Shown here piece by piece: positions 28,660-37,023 of a DNA stretch of 64,000 bases. Source of the DNA: Streptomyces sp. WM6378. Lineage in GTDB: Bacteria > Actinomycetota > Actinomycetes > Streptomycetales > Streptomycetaceae. Location of the stretch: assembly GCF_001279695.1 (NCBI RefSeq), contig NZ_LGDD01000120.1, positions 124,001-188,000 of the forward strand, read 5' to 3'. Each line of letters opens with the position of its first letter. Positions within the stretch are counted from its first letter, which is position 1. Both the position numbers and the translations under genes were made by a program. The notes below the pieces were generated by a model. It was given only the letters and a program-made list of their open reading frames with translations. It was not told where the DNA came from and made no database searches.

Positions 28660-29697
28660 TCAGTCGTCCAGCAGCAGCCGCCGGGCGGTGAGGGCGAGCC
28701 GGACTCTCAACAACCCGGTGGGCTCGGTGAGTTCGATGCCCAGGGTCTTCCCGATCTGCTCCAGCCGGCGGGCGACGCTGCTGTGGTGCAGATGGAGCAG
28801 GTCGGCGGCCCTGCGCAGGGAGCCGGTGGCGCAGTACGCGTCCAGCGTCTCCAGATCCTCCGGGTGGCCGGCGAGGCGCGCGATCGCGGCCACGTCGGCG
28901 TTGTCCCGCGAGACGCCCTGCGGTACCTCGGCAAGGAGCGCAAGCGCCCCCAACTCGCCGTAATGGACTACGGGTTCGCGCACGGTGGTGAAGCGCAGTG
29001 CGGTACGCGCCTGGCACCACGACCGGTCGGGGCTCTCGGCGGCGCCGATGCCCGCGCGCACGCCTGCCGGAAGCCGGGCCGCGTCCACGCTCGCGGCCAG
29101 GACGACGCCCACGTCGCCGAGCGGTGCCGCCTTCACCGGACGCGCGGGGCAGAGCAGCGCGCCGATCTTGTCGAGCGGAAGGCGCGAGCGTACGGCGACG
29201 ACGCGGACCGGCACCTCGGCGGCGAAGCCAAGCAACCTCAGGGCCCGGGCGCGGGCCGCCTCCTCGCTGTCCGAGCTGACGACGAGTTCGACGAGGGCGG
29301 GGTCGGCCATGGTGGTGCGGGCCGGTCCGTACCGCTCGACGGCCGCCGCGACGGCGATGGAGAGCCGTTCGAGCACCATGTCGTCGAGCGGTCCCGTCGC
29401 GCCGGCCCGCTCCAGCCACACCGCGCCGATCTCCTCCTCGTCGAGGATGATCGGCGCCGTGCTGGACGGAGGCGGCGGCGGGGCGGACGCCGCCGTTCCG
29501 TCGGGCGCGAAGCGGACCGCCCTCCCGGTGCCGTGCAGCCGGATCCCGGCCACGCATTCGGCCAGGCCCGCCGAGGCCCGGGCGAGCCCCGGGAGATCGA
29601 CGCGTCGGCGCATGAGCGTGTCGTAGAACATGACGACGCGGATGGCGCCTTCCGCCGCGGAATCCACCTGCGACAGCCGTATGACCAGTGCCTCCAT
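28660..29697 (-). CDS. PucR/CdaR-type transcriptional regulator
   Basis: The 345-residue product ends in the PucR C-terminal helix-turn-helix (LETLDAYCATGSLRRAADLLHLHHSSVARRLEQIGKTLG), with a GGDEF-like middle region and a GAF-like N-terminal part. The ATG at 29695-29697 has GGGGGAGG upstream; longer starts were rejected. It is divergent from an esterase and a cupin gene 107 bases away and probably controls them. Effector unknown. Confidence 0.85.
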   Translation of the reverse strand: MEALVIRLSQVDSAAEGAIRVVMFYDTLMRRRVDLPGLARASAGLAECVAGIRLHGTGRAVRFAPDGTAASAPPPPPSSTAPIILDEEEIGAVWLERAGATGPLDDMVLERLSIAVAAAVERYGPARTTMADPALVELVVSSDSEEAARARALRLLGFAAEVPVRVVAVRSRLPLDKIGALLCPARPVKAAPLGDVGVVLAASVDAARLPAGVRAGIGAAESPDRSWCQARTALRFTTVREPVVHYGELGALALLAEVPQGVSRDNADVAAIARLAGHPEDLETLDAYCATGSLRRAADLLHLHHSSVARRLEQIGKTLGIELTEPTGLLRVRLALTARRLLLDD

Positions 29698-29804
29698 GAC
29701 ACCTCCCCCACAGGAGGGTAAGCGCCGAACGGCGCGCGATGCGGGCCCGATGCCCGACGCCCGGCGGATGCTCCGGGCGGCCGGGCGGACCGAGGATGGT
29801 CCGC

Positions 29805-30713
29805 ATGGACCACAAACTCGACCCCGAACTCGAAGCATTCATCTCGCTGTTCCCCCGCGCCGACCTGACCGACCCGGTCAAGGAGCGGGGGAACTTCGCC
29901 GCGTTGGCCGCCTCGGTACCGGCACCGGACACCTCGAACCTGGACGTCGAGGACCTCATGGTGCCCGCCGCTCCCGAGGTGCCCGTACGGATCTACCGCC
30001 CGCGCCAGGCGCAGGGCACCATCATCTGGCTGCACGGCGGCGGATTCGTCATGGGCGACGTGGAGACCGAGCACCCGTGGGCCGCCCGCATCGCCGAGGC
30101 CTCCGGCGCGGTGGTGATCTCGGTGGGCTACCGCCTGGCCCCCGAGAACCCGTTCCCGGCCGCGCCGGACGACGCCTACGCCGTACTGACCTGGGCGGCC
30201 GGGCACGCGGCCGAACTCGGCATCGACCCGGACCGGATCGCGGTGGGCGGCCACAGCGCGGGCGGCGGCCTCGCGGCCGCGATCGCACTGCGGGCCCGTG
30301 ACGAACAGGGCCCGCGGATCCACTTCCAACTGCTCAACCAGCCGGGCCTGGACGATCGCCAACAGACCTGGTCTGCACGGGAGTTCACCGATACGCCCTG
30401 GATGACCCGCGACAAGATCACCGCATCGTGGCGCCACTACCTGGGCTCCACACCGGCCTCCCCGTACGCCGCCCCCGCCCGCGCCACCGACCTCTCCGGC
30501 CTGCCGCCCGCGTACATCGCCACCGCGGAGTACTGCCCGAACCGCGACGAGGACATCGCCTACGCGCTGCGCCTGTTGCAGTCGGGGGTGTCGGTCGAAC
30601 TGCACCAGTGGGCCGGCACGTTCCACGGCTCGCAGGCGCTCCTGCCGGCTGAGGTGTCACAGCGTCAGATAGCCGAATTGGGCGCGGTGTTGTGCCGAGC
30701 CCTGGCCAAGTGA
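29805..30713 (+). CDS. Alpha/beta hydrolase, HSL-type esterase
   Basis: The 302-residue product is a hormone-sensitive-lipase family esterase: oxyanion motif HGGGFVMG, nucleophile elbow GGHSAGGG and the late histidine in AGTFHGS; the acidic partner is probably within YCPNRDED. The ATG at 29805 (MDHKLDPE) is chosen because GAGG lies nine bases upstream; the ATG at 29796 has no spacing to it. It likely cleaves short-chain esters or lactones. The following cupin gene starts 42 bases later and is probably cotranscribed. Confidence 0.88.
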   Translation: MDHKLDPELEAFISLFPRADLTDPVKERGNFAALAASVPAPDTSNLDVEDLMVPAAPEVPVRIYRPRQAQGTIIWLHGGGFVMGDVETEHPWAARIAEASGAVVISVGYRLAPENPFPAAPDDAYAVLTWAAGHAAELGIDPDRIAVGGHSAGGGLAAAIALRARDEQGPRIHFQLLNQPGLDDRQQTWSAREFTDTPWMTRDKITASWRHYLGSTPASPYAAPARATDLSGLPPAYIATAEYCPNRDEDIAYALRLLQSGVSVELHQWAGTFHGSQALLPAEVSQRQIAELGAVLCRALAK

Positions 30714-30755
30714 CACGAACCGCAGACCCGAACCGCAGCGTCGAAGGAAGGACAC

Positions 30756-31166
30756 ATGGGAATGACCGACACCGCCATCACGCCCCCGATAGACCTCTTC
30801 GCCCGCTTCATCCACCTCGGCAACGGCGGCCAAGTGCGCCCGAAACCACAGGAGTTCAGGGATTCTGGTAGCGACGGCTGGCACATGATGACCTTCCACG
30901 TGGAGACCGACGCCGACGTCCACGCCGACCACTGGGAAGTACACCCGGAGGCGGAGGAACTGGTCACCTGCCTCACCGGCGGAATACGCCTCTACTTCCG
31001 CCCCGAGCGGCACGGCAAGGAGGAGGAAGAGGTCAAGCTGGCGGCGGGCACCGCGGTCATCGTGCCGCGAGGCCGCTGGCACCGCATCGAACTCGACGCC
31101 CCGAGCGACATGATGTCCGTCACGGTGCGGGGCGGGAGCCGGCTGGAGAGGCGGGGCGAGGCATAA
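30756..31166 (+). CDS. Cupin-domain protein
   Basis: The 136-residue product is a single small beta-barrel with cupin motif 1 around DHWEVHPEAEELVTCLTGGIRLYF and motif 2 around AVIVPRGRWHRIEL. Metal-binding histidines are His in HWEVH and in RWHRI. Function could be an isomerase, dioxygenase or ligand sensor. The ATG at 30756 follows AAGGAAGGACAC. It trails the esterase, so the pair may process one ester substrate under PucR-type control. A hairpin at 31282 ends the unit. Confidence 0.8.
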   Translation: MGMTDTAITPPIDLFARFIHLGNGGQVRPKPQEFRDSGSDGWHMMTFHVETDADVHADHWEVHPEAEELVTCLTGGIRLYFRPERHGKEEEEVKLAAGTAVIVPRGRWHRIELDAPSDMMSVTVRGGSRLERRGEA

Positions 31167-31281
31167 GCCGCGACGGGGGCGGACGCAGGTGTTGCCCTGC
31201 GTCCGCGCGGCCCTGCTGGAGACGGAGGCCGTGACCAGGTCAGCCCGCCGTGCCGGTGTCCGCCTCCGCCGCACACACAGA

Positions 31282-31315
31282 GGCCCCCGTCCGGCCCGAA
31301 GGCCGGCCAGGGGCC
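31282..31315. terminator. Bidirectional hairpin between cupin gene and Y-RNA-like gene
   Basis: Arms 31282-31296 and 31301-31315 (GGCCCCC...GGCC / GGCC...GGGGCC) form a 15-bp stem with two mismatches and a CGAA loop. It lies downstream of the cupin gene and directly after the predicted 3' end of the leftward RNA, so it can terminate both. Confidence 0.7.
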
Positions 31316-31320
31316 GGGCA

Positions 31321-31460
31321 TGCGTCCAGAGGTCAGGGTCGGCGGCGGTACAAAGTGCTCTACCGAACTGAGCTACACCGGCCGAAGCCTGCGACGGGAC
31401 TCGAACCCGCGACATCTCGATTAATAGTCGAAGTAACCGCTGCCTGCGCACCTGGACGAG
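31321..31460 (-). ncRNA. Y-RNA-like tRNA mimic (circularly permuted tRNA on a stem)
   Basis: Read leftward, the RNA shows in order: a basal stem strand (GTCCAG 31457-31452, GGCAGCGGTTAC 31444-31433); a small hairpin (TCGA-CTATTAA-TCGA); a perfect tRNA T-arm (GCGGG TTCGAGT CCCGT, 31410-31394); a 3'-acceptor-like strand CGCAGGC; a TTCG tetraloop; a 5'-acceptor-like strand GCCGGTG (six of seven pairs possible); a D-arm (GCTC AGTTCGGTA GAGC, 31373-31357); and the closing stem strand (GTACCGCCGCC, then CTGGAC 31329-31324). T-arm comes before D-arm and the acceptor is closed by a loop, so this cannot be a charged tRNA. Bacterial Y RNAs (YrlA), which bind Ro/Rsr proteins, have this plan: a Ro-binding stem and a tRNA-like module. 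No Ro (TROVE) gene lies in the window. Confidence 0.75.
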
Positions 31461-31475
31461 ACCCACCGTAGCTCG

Positions 31476-31497
31476 CACGTGGTGACACCGGCACGTG
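31476..31497. promoter_or_regulatory. Paired CACGTG motif upstream of the Y-RNA-like gene
   Basis: Two CACGTG hexamers (31476-31481 and 31492-31497) flank GGTGACACC, a 9-base near-palindrome, just upstream of the predicted RNA start (about 31460). It is a candidate operator or part of the promoter. The rest of the gap to 31657 showed no ORF. Confidence 0.4.
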
Positions 31498-31657
31498 AAT
31501 AAAAGCTCCGCCACCCAAAGGAGGCCGGGCCAAGTCGTACCGGCCTCGGGGCTCTGGCCGCCGTGGTCCAGGGCCCCGAGGATCCGAGCACACCCACCCG
31601 GACGAGCAACTCCGTCCCCTGGCAAGGAGGTTGCTGGCTGCGAGTCGGTCCCCCGCA

Positions 31658-32899
31658 TCACCCGGAGCTCGGTGAGGACGACGCATGGGGCTCCACGACC
31701 GGGATGTTGTACACGTGCTTCGGAGTCACGATCTTGGTGATCGCCTGGCCGAAGAGGGTGCTTGGCTCATTCTCGTTGTGCAGGATGTCCGTGTTGAGGA
31801 CCAGGGTCACCGTGGCCTTCGCCTCGGGGAGGTACATCGTCAGGGCCTCGTACCCGGGCAGCGACCCGTTGTGTCCGATCCAGCCCTGGATGTTGAAGAT
31901 GCCCAGACCGTAACCGGCGCCCGGAATCGCCGTCGGGTTGGTCTTGAGGCGCTCGGCCTGCGTCTTGTGCGACAGCAGGGTGCCGGTGGCGAGGGTGGTG
32001 GCCCAGCTCTTCAGGTCGGACAGGTCGGAGATCATCGCTCCGGCCGCCCAGCCCCAGGAGGGGTCCCAGTTGGTGGATTCCTCGACCTTTCCGGAGGGGG
32101 TCTGGTTGGTGTAGCCCTGGGGGTGCGGGCTGGGGAACGCCGCGTTCGTCGGGAAACTGGTGTGGGTCAGCCCGGCCGGCTTCACGACCTTCTGCTCGAT
32201 GAACTGGTTGAGCGGCATGCCGCCCGCCTTCTCCACGACGAGCCCGAGCAGGATCAGGTTGGTGTTGCAGTAGAGGAACTCCTTGCCCGGCTGGAACAGG
32301 ACCGGGTGTTTGAAGGAGTAGTCCAGCAACTGCTGCGGTGTGAAGGGCTTCGTCGGGTTGGACTCCAGCGCCTTGACGAAGCCGTCGTCCGCCGAGTAGT
32401 TGAACAACCCGCTCCGCATCTCGGCGAGTTGACGCAGGGTGATCTTGTCGCCGTTGGGGACGCCCGGGATGTACTTGCCGATCGGATCGTCGAGGCCCAC
32501 CTTGCCCTGGTCGACCAGTTCGAGCAGCGCGGTCACGGTGAAGGTCTTGGTGATGCTGCCGATGCGCGTGTACATGTCCGGCTTCATCGGGGCGCCCGTG
32601 GCCTTGTCGGCGACGCCGAAGCTCTTGACGTAGCTCCCCTTGCCGGGTGCCGAGAGACTGACACTCACGCCGGGGACACCCGTCTCTTTCATGACCTGCT
32701 TGATGGCAGTGTCGAGCTTCGCGGCGACGGCCGGGCTGAGCTGGGCGAAGTCGCCGTTGCTGTCACTCGATGCCGACGCGGAGGGGGACGGGGACACTGT
32801 GGCTCCGTACGCGGTGCCCGTGACGGCAGGGACGGTCAGCAGAGCGGCCGCGGCGGCCCCCACACCCGCTCTGCGCCACTGGATCTGTGAATACCTCAC
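31658..32899 (-). CDS. Secreted serine hydrolase, class C beta-lactamase/DD-peptidase family
   Basis: The 413-residue product has a signal peptide (residues about 10-33), a Ser-rich linker and a beta-lactamase-fold domain with SITK (Ser115-Lys118), the YxN-type motif YCN and the KTG-equivalent HNG. It resembles the R61 D-alanyl-D-alanine carboxypeptidase/esterase group. The GTG at 32897-32899 is chosen because AGGAGG lies seven bases upstream. That site sits in a perfect small hairpin (GGCAGG AGG CCTGCC) which could hide it from ribosomes. A longer ORF to 32959 lacks a ribosome-binding site. Substrate unknown. Confidence 0.9.
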   Translation of the reverse strand: MRYSQIQWRRAGVGAAAAALLTVPAVTGTAYGATVSPSPSASASSDSNGDFAQLSPAVAAKLDTAIKQVMKETGVPGVSVSLSAPGKGSYVKSFGVADKATGAPMKPDMYTRIGSITKTFTVTALLELVDQGKVGLDDPIGKYIPGVPNGDKITLRQLAEMRSGLFNYSADDGFVKALESNPTKPFTPQQLLDYSFKHPVLFQPGKEFLYCNTNLILLGLVVEKAGGMPLNQFIEQKVVKPAGLTHTSFPTNAAFPSPHPQGYTNQTPSGKVEESTNWDPSWGWAAGAMISDLSDLKSWATTLATGTLLSHKTQAERLKTNPTAIPGAGYGLGIFNIQGWIGHNGSLPGYEALTMYLPEAKATVTLVLNTDILHNENEPSTLFGQAITKIVTPKHVYNIPVVEPHASSSPSSG

Positions 32900-33115
32900 G
32901 GGCAGGCCTCCTGCCGGACGAGGAACATCCGGACATCGACATCCGGACGATGACATCACTCGCTTCCCACGCTAGGCCCGCCGAGCCGCCCCCGCATGGC
33001 GGCGCCCGGGTTGCGGGAGCCGCTGGACCGTGCATACGCGCAGGCAGAACAGGCTGGTGCCGTACACAGCCGGAGGACTCCGTCCCCCGCGGCACCCAAG
33101 GGCTAGCCTCACCCC

Positions 33116-33553
33116 ATGAACGCCATGGAGAAACCCTGGGACCCTTCGGCCGAAGGCGTCTTACAACTGCCGTCGGGACTGCTCGTACGCGGCCGGGGCC
33201 TGCGAAAGCCCCTCCCGCCCGGCCCGAAGCCGGAGTTCGCCCTCCACCTGCGCGGCCGCCGACCCGCCCCGGTCGAGTGGGAGCACCAGTGGCTCCGCTG
33301 GCCGGACTTCTGGCTGCCGACCGACCGGCCCGCCTTCGCGCAGGCACTGCGCACCCTGCTGGCCCGCGCCAAGAACGAGCGCGTGGAAGTGGCCTGCGGA
33401 GGCGGCTTCGGCCGCACGGGAACGGCTCTGGCCTGCCTGGCTGTCCTGGACGGCGTCCCCAACGCGGACGCGGTCGCCTACGTACGGCAGCGCTATTCGC
33501 ACCGCGCGGTCGAAACGCCTTGGCAGCGGCGGTTCGTTGCGAGGCTCGGGTAG
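33116..33553 (+). CDS. Protein-tyrosine-phosphatase-like protein with TTA codon
   Basis: The 145-residue product contains the phosphatase loop CGGGFGR (Cys94 to Arg100, C-x5-R) followed by TGTALACLA, and an upstream WPDFWLP segment that could carry the general acid. It is a small cysteine-based phosphatase, probably acting on phosphotyrosine proteins. Codon 16 is TTA (33161-33163), so translation likely depends on the bldA tRNA and hence on development. The ATG at 33116 has no strong SD; ATG at 33125 is an alternative. It converges with the cis-prenyltransferase gene. Confidence 0.8.
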   Translation: MNAMEKPWDPSAEGVLQLPSGLLVRGRGLRKPLPPGPKPEFALHLRGRRPAPVEWEHQWLRWPDFWLPTDRPAFAQALRTLLARAKNERVEVACGGGFGRTGTALACLAVLDGVPNADAVAYVRQRYSHRAVETPWQRRFVARLG

Positions 33554-33568
33554 GGGTCGGCCCCGGGG

Positions 33569-34354
33569 TCAGGAGCCGAAGCGCCGCTGCCGGGCGGCGA
33601 AACTGCGGACGGCGCGGAGGAAGTCGATCTCCCGGAAGGCGGGCCAGTTCGTGTCGCAGAAGTAGAGCTCCGAATAGGCGCTCTGCCACAGCAGGAAGTT
33701 GGACATCCGCTGCTCACCGCTGGTGCGGATGACGAGGTCCGGGTCAGGTTGGCCTGCAGTGTACAAGTGACGCGTGAGGTCGTCCGCGCTCAGGGCATCG
33801 GCGACCTCGTCGAGGGTGCGGCCGACCGCGGCCTGTTCGTACAACAAGTCCCGTATGGCGTCGATGACTTCCTGTCGACCTCCGTAACCGATGGCCAGGG
33901 TCAAGTGCGCGCCGGTAATGCACTCCCTCGTGGCCTCCACCGCCTGCTTGAGGGCGTGCGCCGTGGAGTCGGGCAGGAGGTCGAGGGAGCCGGCGATGTG
34001 CAACTGCCAGCGGGCGTCGGGGCGGGCAAGGTTCTCGGCCGCCACGGTCTCGATGACCTGCATGAGGAAGGCGACCTCGGCTTCGCTGCGGCCGGTGAGG
34101 TTCTCGGTGGAGCAGACGAACACGCTGACGTGCCTGATTCCCAGGAGTTCGCACCACGACAGCACTTCCTCGACATGGTCGGCCCCGTGCTTGTGCCCCA
34201 GGCCCGGGTGCGCCAGGCCCATCTGGCGTGCCCAGCGCCGGTTGCCGTCCATGATCAGACCGATGTGCCGGGGCAACGGCCCGGCAGCGACCTGTTTGCG
34301 CAACTTCCCGGCGTAGAGGGCGTAGAGGGGCCCGGAAAGTTTCAAAGGTTTCAT
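33569..34354 (-). CDS. uppS: Cis-prenyltransferase (undecaprenyl diphosphate synthase family)
   Basis: The 261-residue product has the family signatures: HIGLIMDGNRRWARQ (catalytic Asp near 36), GHKHGADHVEEVLSWC, VFVCSTENLTGR, AIGYGGRQEV and the closing DLVIRTSGEQRMSNFLLWQSAYSELYF. It adds isopentenyl units in cis geometry to make undecaprenyl or shorter Z-polyprenyl diphosphates. The ATG at 34352-34354 has AAAGGA seven bases upstream; longer starts were rejected. Streptomyces genomes usually hold more than one paralogue, so this copy may serve specialised terpene or lipid synthesis. It is divergent from a PadR-methyltransferase gene. Confidence 0.92.
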   Translation of the reverse strand: MKPLKLSGPLYALYAGKLRKQVAAGPLPRHIGLIMDGNRRWARQMGLAHPGLGHKHGADHVEEVLSWCELLGIRHVSVFVCSTENLTGRSEAEVAFLMQVIETVAAENLARPDARWQLHIAGSLDLLPDSTAHALKQAVEATRECITGAHLTLAIGYGGRQEVIDAIRDLLYEQAAVGRTLDEVADALSADDLTRHLYTAGQPDPDLVIRTSGEQRMSNFLLWQSAYSELYFCDTNWPAFREIDFLRAVRSFAARQRRFGS

Positions 34355-34478
34355 GGCGTCCTTTCGCATGACCGGCGCGCGGCGGTCGGCTGGGTGCGCG
34401 AGGGCCAGGCCGCTTCGCGCAGCTCCATGTGGCGAGTTCGCCGCCATCCGGCCCCTCGGGCATACTACGAGGCAATTA

Positions 34479-34493
34479 ACACGCGACGCGTGT
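34479..34493. promoter_or_regulatory. Perfect palindrome ACACGCG-A-CGCGTGT
   Basis: A 15-base perfect inverted repeat with a single-base centre in the divergent region between the cis-prenyltransferase (start 34354) and the PadR-methyltransferase fusion (start 34528), 35 bases before the latter. It is a strong candidate operator for the PadR domain. Confidence 0.65.
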
Positions 34494-34527
34494 CATTTCA
34501 GCGTTCAGCCCGAGGGAGCAACCAGAA

Positions 34528-35589
34528 ATGCAGACGACCGACGCCCAGTTGCTCGTCCTCTGCGTGCTCGCACGCGGCCCTCTGCACGGTTACGCCATCA
34601 ACACCGCCGTCGAGGAACTGACCGGACAGCGCCTGGGGCGAGGCAGCCTCTCCAGCGCCCTGACCCGGCTGGAGGGCAAGGAGCTGATCGAGCCGCTCCC
34701 CGCCCGAGGCAGGCAGCGTCCACTGCAACTGACCTCGGTGGGCCGCCAACTCCTTGAGCAGGAGCTGGAGTTCACGGCTCGTATCACCCGACGCATGTTC
34801 GAGTCGGCCGTGCCCGACAGGGCCGACTACCAGGAGCGGCTGGCGGCGACCGACACCGCCCGCGCCTACAAGAACGTCATGCTCCGGGCACTGGCCGCTC
34901 TCCCCGGACAGACCGTTCTGGACCTCGGCTGCGGCCCCGGGGGCGACCTGGAGACCCTGGCCGAGGCAGTCACCTCTTCGGGCCGCGCACTCGGCGTCGA
35001 CCGCGACGCCCACATGGTGAAGCGCGCACGCACCCGCCTGGCCGAGCGCTCCCAGGTTTGCGTCCTGCAAGCAGACGTGCACGCGCTCCCCGCCGGGGAC
35101 GCGAGCGTCGACCGCGCCTGGACCGACCGGACCCTCCAGCATGTGGCCGACCCCGACGGGGTGCTGGCCGAAGTCCACCGCGTGCTGCGCCCGGGCGGGC
35201 GGCTGGTCATGGCTGAACCCGACTGGGAGTCCCTCGTCTTCGACCACCCCGATCCGGACGCCTCGCGCGCCTACACCCGCCACCTCGTGGGCCGAATGGT
35301 CCGCAACGCCCTCATCGGACGCCAGCTCCCCCGGCGCGCCGCACGAGCCGGGTTCGACGTCGGCGAGGTCGTTCCCGTCACCTCCGTACTGCGGGACGCA
35401 CGCGAAGCCGACCAGATCCTGGGCTTGCGGCGCAACGCCCAGCGAGCGGCGAAGGCCGGTTACCTCACCGCCGCATCGGCGCAGGGGTGGTTGGACGCAC
35501 TCGCCCATGAGCCCTTCCTCGCGACGGTCACGTTGTACGTGGTGGTCGCCGACCGGCCTGCCCGGGCCCTGTCCGGCGGAGACGTATGA
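34528..35589 (+). CDS. PadR-type regulator fused to SAM methyltransferase
   Basis: The 353-residue product joins two modules. Residues about 1-95 are a PadR-like winged helix (LLVLCVLARGPLHGYAINTAVEELTGQRLGRGSLSSALTRLEGKELIE). Residues about 105-340 are a class I SAM methyltransferase with motif I VLDLGCGPGGD (130-140), the acidic loop LGVDRDAHMV, and the post-I region VDRAWTDRTLQHVADPDGVL with LRPGGRLVMAEPDW. GGGAG lies upstream of the ATG. Fusion of a repressor with an enzyme suggests a regulator that senses or modifies a small molecule. The MFS gene follows 78 bases later. Confidence 0.85.
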   Translation: MQTTDAQLLVLCVLARGPLHGYAINTAVEELTGQRLGRGSLSSALTRLEGKELIEPLPARGRQRPLQLTSVGRQLLEQELEFTARITRRMFESAVPDRADYQERLAATDTARAYKNVMLRALAALPGQTVLDLGCGPGGDLETLAEAVTSSGRALGVDRDAHMVKRARTRLAERSQVCVLQADVHALPAGDASVDRAWTDRTLQHVADPDGVLAEVHRVLRPGGRLVMAEPDWESLVFDHPDPDASRAYTRHLVGRMVRNALIGRQLPRRAARAGFDVGEVVPVTSVLRDAREADQILGLRRNAQRAAKAGYLTAASAQGWLDALAHEPFLATVTLYVVVADRPARALSGGDV

Positions 35590-35667
35590 CACGGACCCCT
35601 TGCCACAGCGCGTAATAATCAACAGGCTAGGGCAGTCCTTACTGTCGCCCATGAAACGGACCCTGCA

Positions 35668-36909
35668 GTGGCCTACCTGTTGCCGGAGCCAGGACCCCAA
35701 CGCACCCTCGCCGCCTCGAACTTCGTCTACACCGTCGGCAGCGGTCTCTATCTGACCGCCGGGGTGCTCTACTTCACGCACGACCGTCACCTGCCGGCAG
35801 CCCAGGTGGGTCTCGGGCTCGGCATCGCAGGCCTCCTGTCGCTCGGGGTGGGCATCGCCGTGGGGCACCTCGCGGATCGGCTCGGCGCGCGCGGGGTGTA
35901 TGCGACAGCCCTTGTCGTGCAGGCACTGGCCACCGCCGGCTTCGTACTCGCGCACGGCTTCTGGCCGTTCGTGCTCGCGGTGTCCGTGGCCACGGGAGCG
36001 AAGGGGGCGGGAAATGCCGCGCGGGGTCCGCTCATCCGGCACCACGGCGGGGACCGGCCCCAGGCATTCCGTGCCTATCTGCGCGCCGTGACCAACATCG
36101 GCATCTCGCTGGGAGCCGTACTGGCGGGGTGGGCCGTACAGGTCGGCACCCACAGCGCCTACCGGGTCCTCGTCCTCGGCAACGCCCTGGCCTTCGCGGC
36201 ATCCGCGGCGGTCCTGCTGCTCCTGCCGCCGGTCGCACCGGAGCCCGCCGCGGGCGGGCCACGCTGGGCAGCCCTGCGAGACCGGCCCTACCTCGCGCTC
36301 ACCTTCCTCGACGGGGTCATGGCGATCCAGTTCAAGGTGCTCACGGTGGCCATCCCGCTCTGGCTGGTCGCCGCCACCACGGCCCCGCACTGGCTCATCT
36401 CGGGCACCATGCTGCTCAACACCGTCATCGTCATCGCGTTCCAGATGCGCGCGAGCCGCGACGTCGACACCCCGGCCGCCGGCGCACTCGCATACCGCCG
36501 CTCAGGCGTCGCCTTCCTCCTGTCCTGCGCACTCATCTCGCTGTCCGCCGGGATACCGGCCTGGGCGGCCGCAACTCTCCTTCTGGCGGCGGTAGTCGTC
36601 CACACGATCGGTGAACTGTGGCACGCCGCCGCGGGCTTCGAAGTCTCCTTCGCCCTCGCCCCCAAACACGCCACCGGTCAGTACCTCGGCGTCTTCGGAC
36701 TCGGCACGGGCCTGGCCGAAGCCGCCGGTCCGACCCTGCTGATCGCCCTGTGCATCAGCTGGGGCCGACCCGGCTGGTACGTCGTCGGGGCGCTGTTCGC
36801 CCTCGCCGGCCTCGCGGCACCCCTCATCGTGAGGTGGGCACAGCGACACCAGCCGCCCGCCCCGCAGGCGCTCGCGAAAACCGCCGGGACACAGTCAGCC
36901 GCGATCTGA
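35668..36909 (+). CDS. MFS transporter
   Basis: The 413-residue product has about twelve hydrophobic helices and the MFS loop motif GHLADRLGARGVYATALVV between helices 2 and 3. It likely exports a small molecule. The GTG at 35668 has only a weak ribosome-binding site. It follows the PadR-methyltransferase gene and probably belongs to the same transcription unit, which fits the common PadR-efflux pairing. The substrate might be a methylated product of the locus. Confidence 0.85.
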   Translation: MAYLLPEPGPQRTLAASNFVYTVGSGLYLTAGVLYFTHDRHLPAAQVGLGLGIAGLLSLGVGIAVGHLADRLGARGVYATALVVQALATAGFVLAHGFWPFVLAVSVATGAKGAGNAARGPLIRHHGGDRPQAFRAYLRAVTNIGISLGAVLAGWAVQVGTHSAYRVLVLGNALAFAASAAVLLLLPPVAPEPAAGGPRWAALRDRPYLALTFLDGVMAIQFKVLTVAIPLWLVAATTAPHWLISGTMLLNTVIVIAFQMRASRDVDTPAAGALAYRRSGVAFLLSCALISLSAGIPAWAAATLLLAAVVVHTIGELWHAAAGFEVSFALAPKHATGQYLGVFGLGTGLAEAAGPTLLIALCISWGRPGWYVVGALFALAGLAAPLIVRWAQRHQPPAPQALAKTAGTQSAAI

Positions 36910-36913
36910 GGAG

Positions 36914-36924
36914 CCCCCCCCCCC
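36914..36924 (+). repeat. Run of eleven C
   Basis: A homopolymer directly after the MFS stop. It is intergenic, so slippage would not change a protein, but it is a site of likely length variation or sequencing error. Confidence 0.9.
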
Positions 36925-37023
36925 AACGCGCCCCCTCACCTCCGGGTGCAATTCCGACTCCCGAGGGCAAAGGCACACCTTCCCCGCCCGATCGACGGAC
37001 GATGTAACCCACCATCGAGTTAC

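Noticed and set aside
31387..31440. An ordinary tRNA gene (anticodon-like loop CTATTAA)
   Set aside because: A perfect T-arm is present but no D-arm or 5' acceptor strand lies upstream of it. The matching D-arm lies downstream, behind a TTCG-closed acceptor stem, which fits a permuted tRNA mimic instead.
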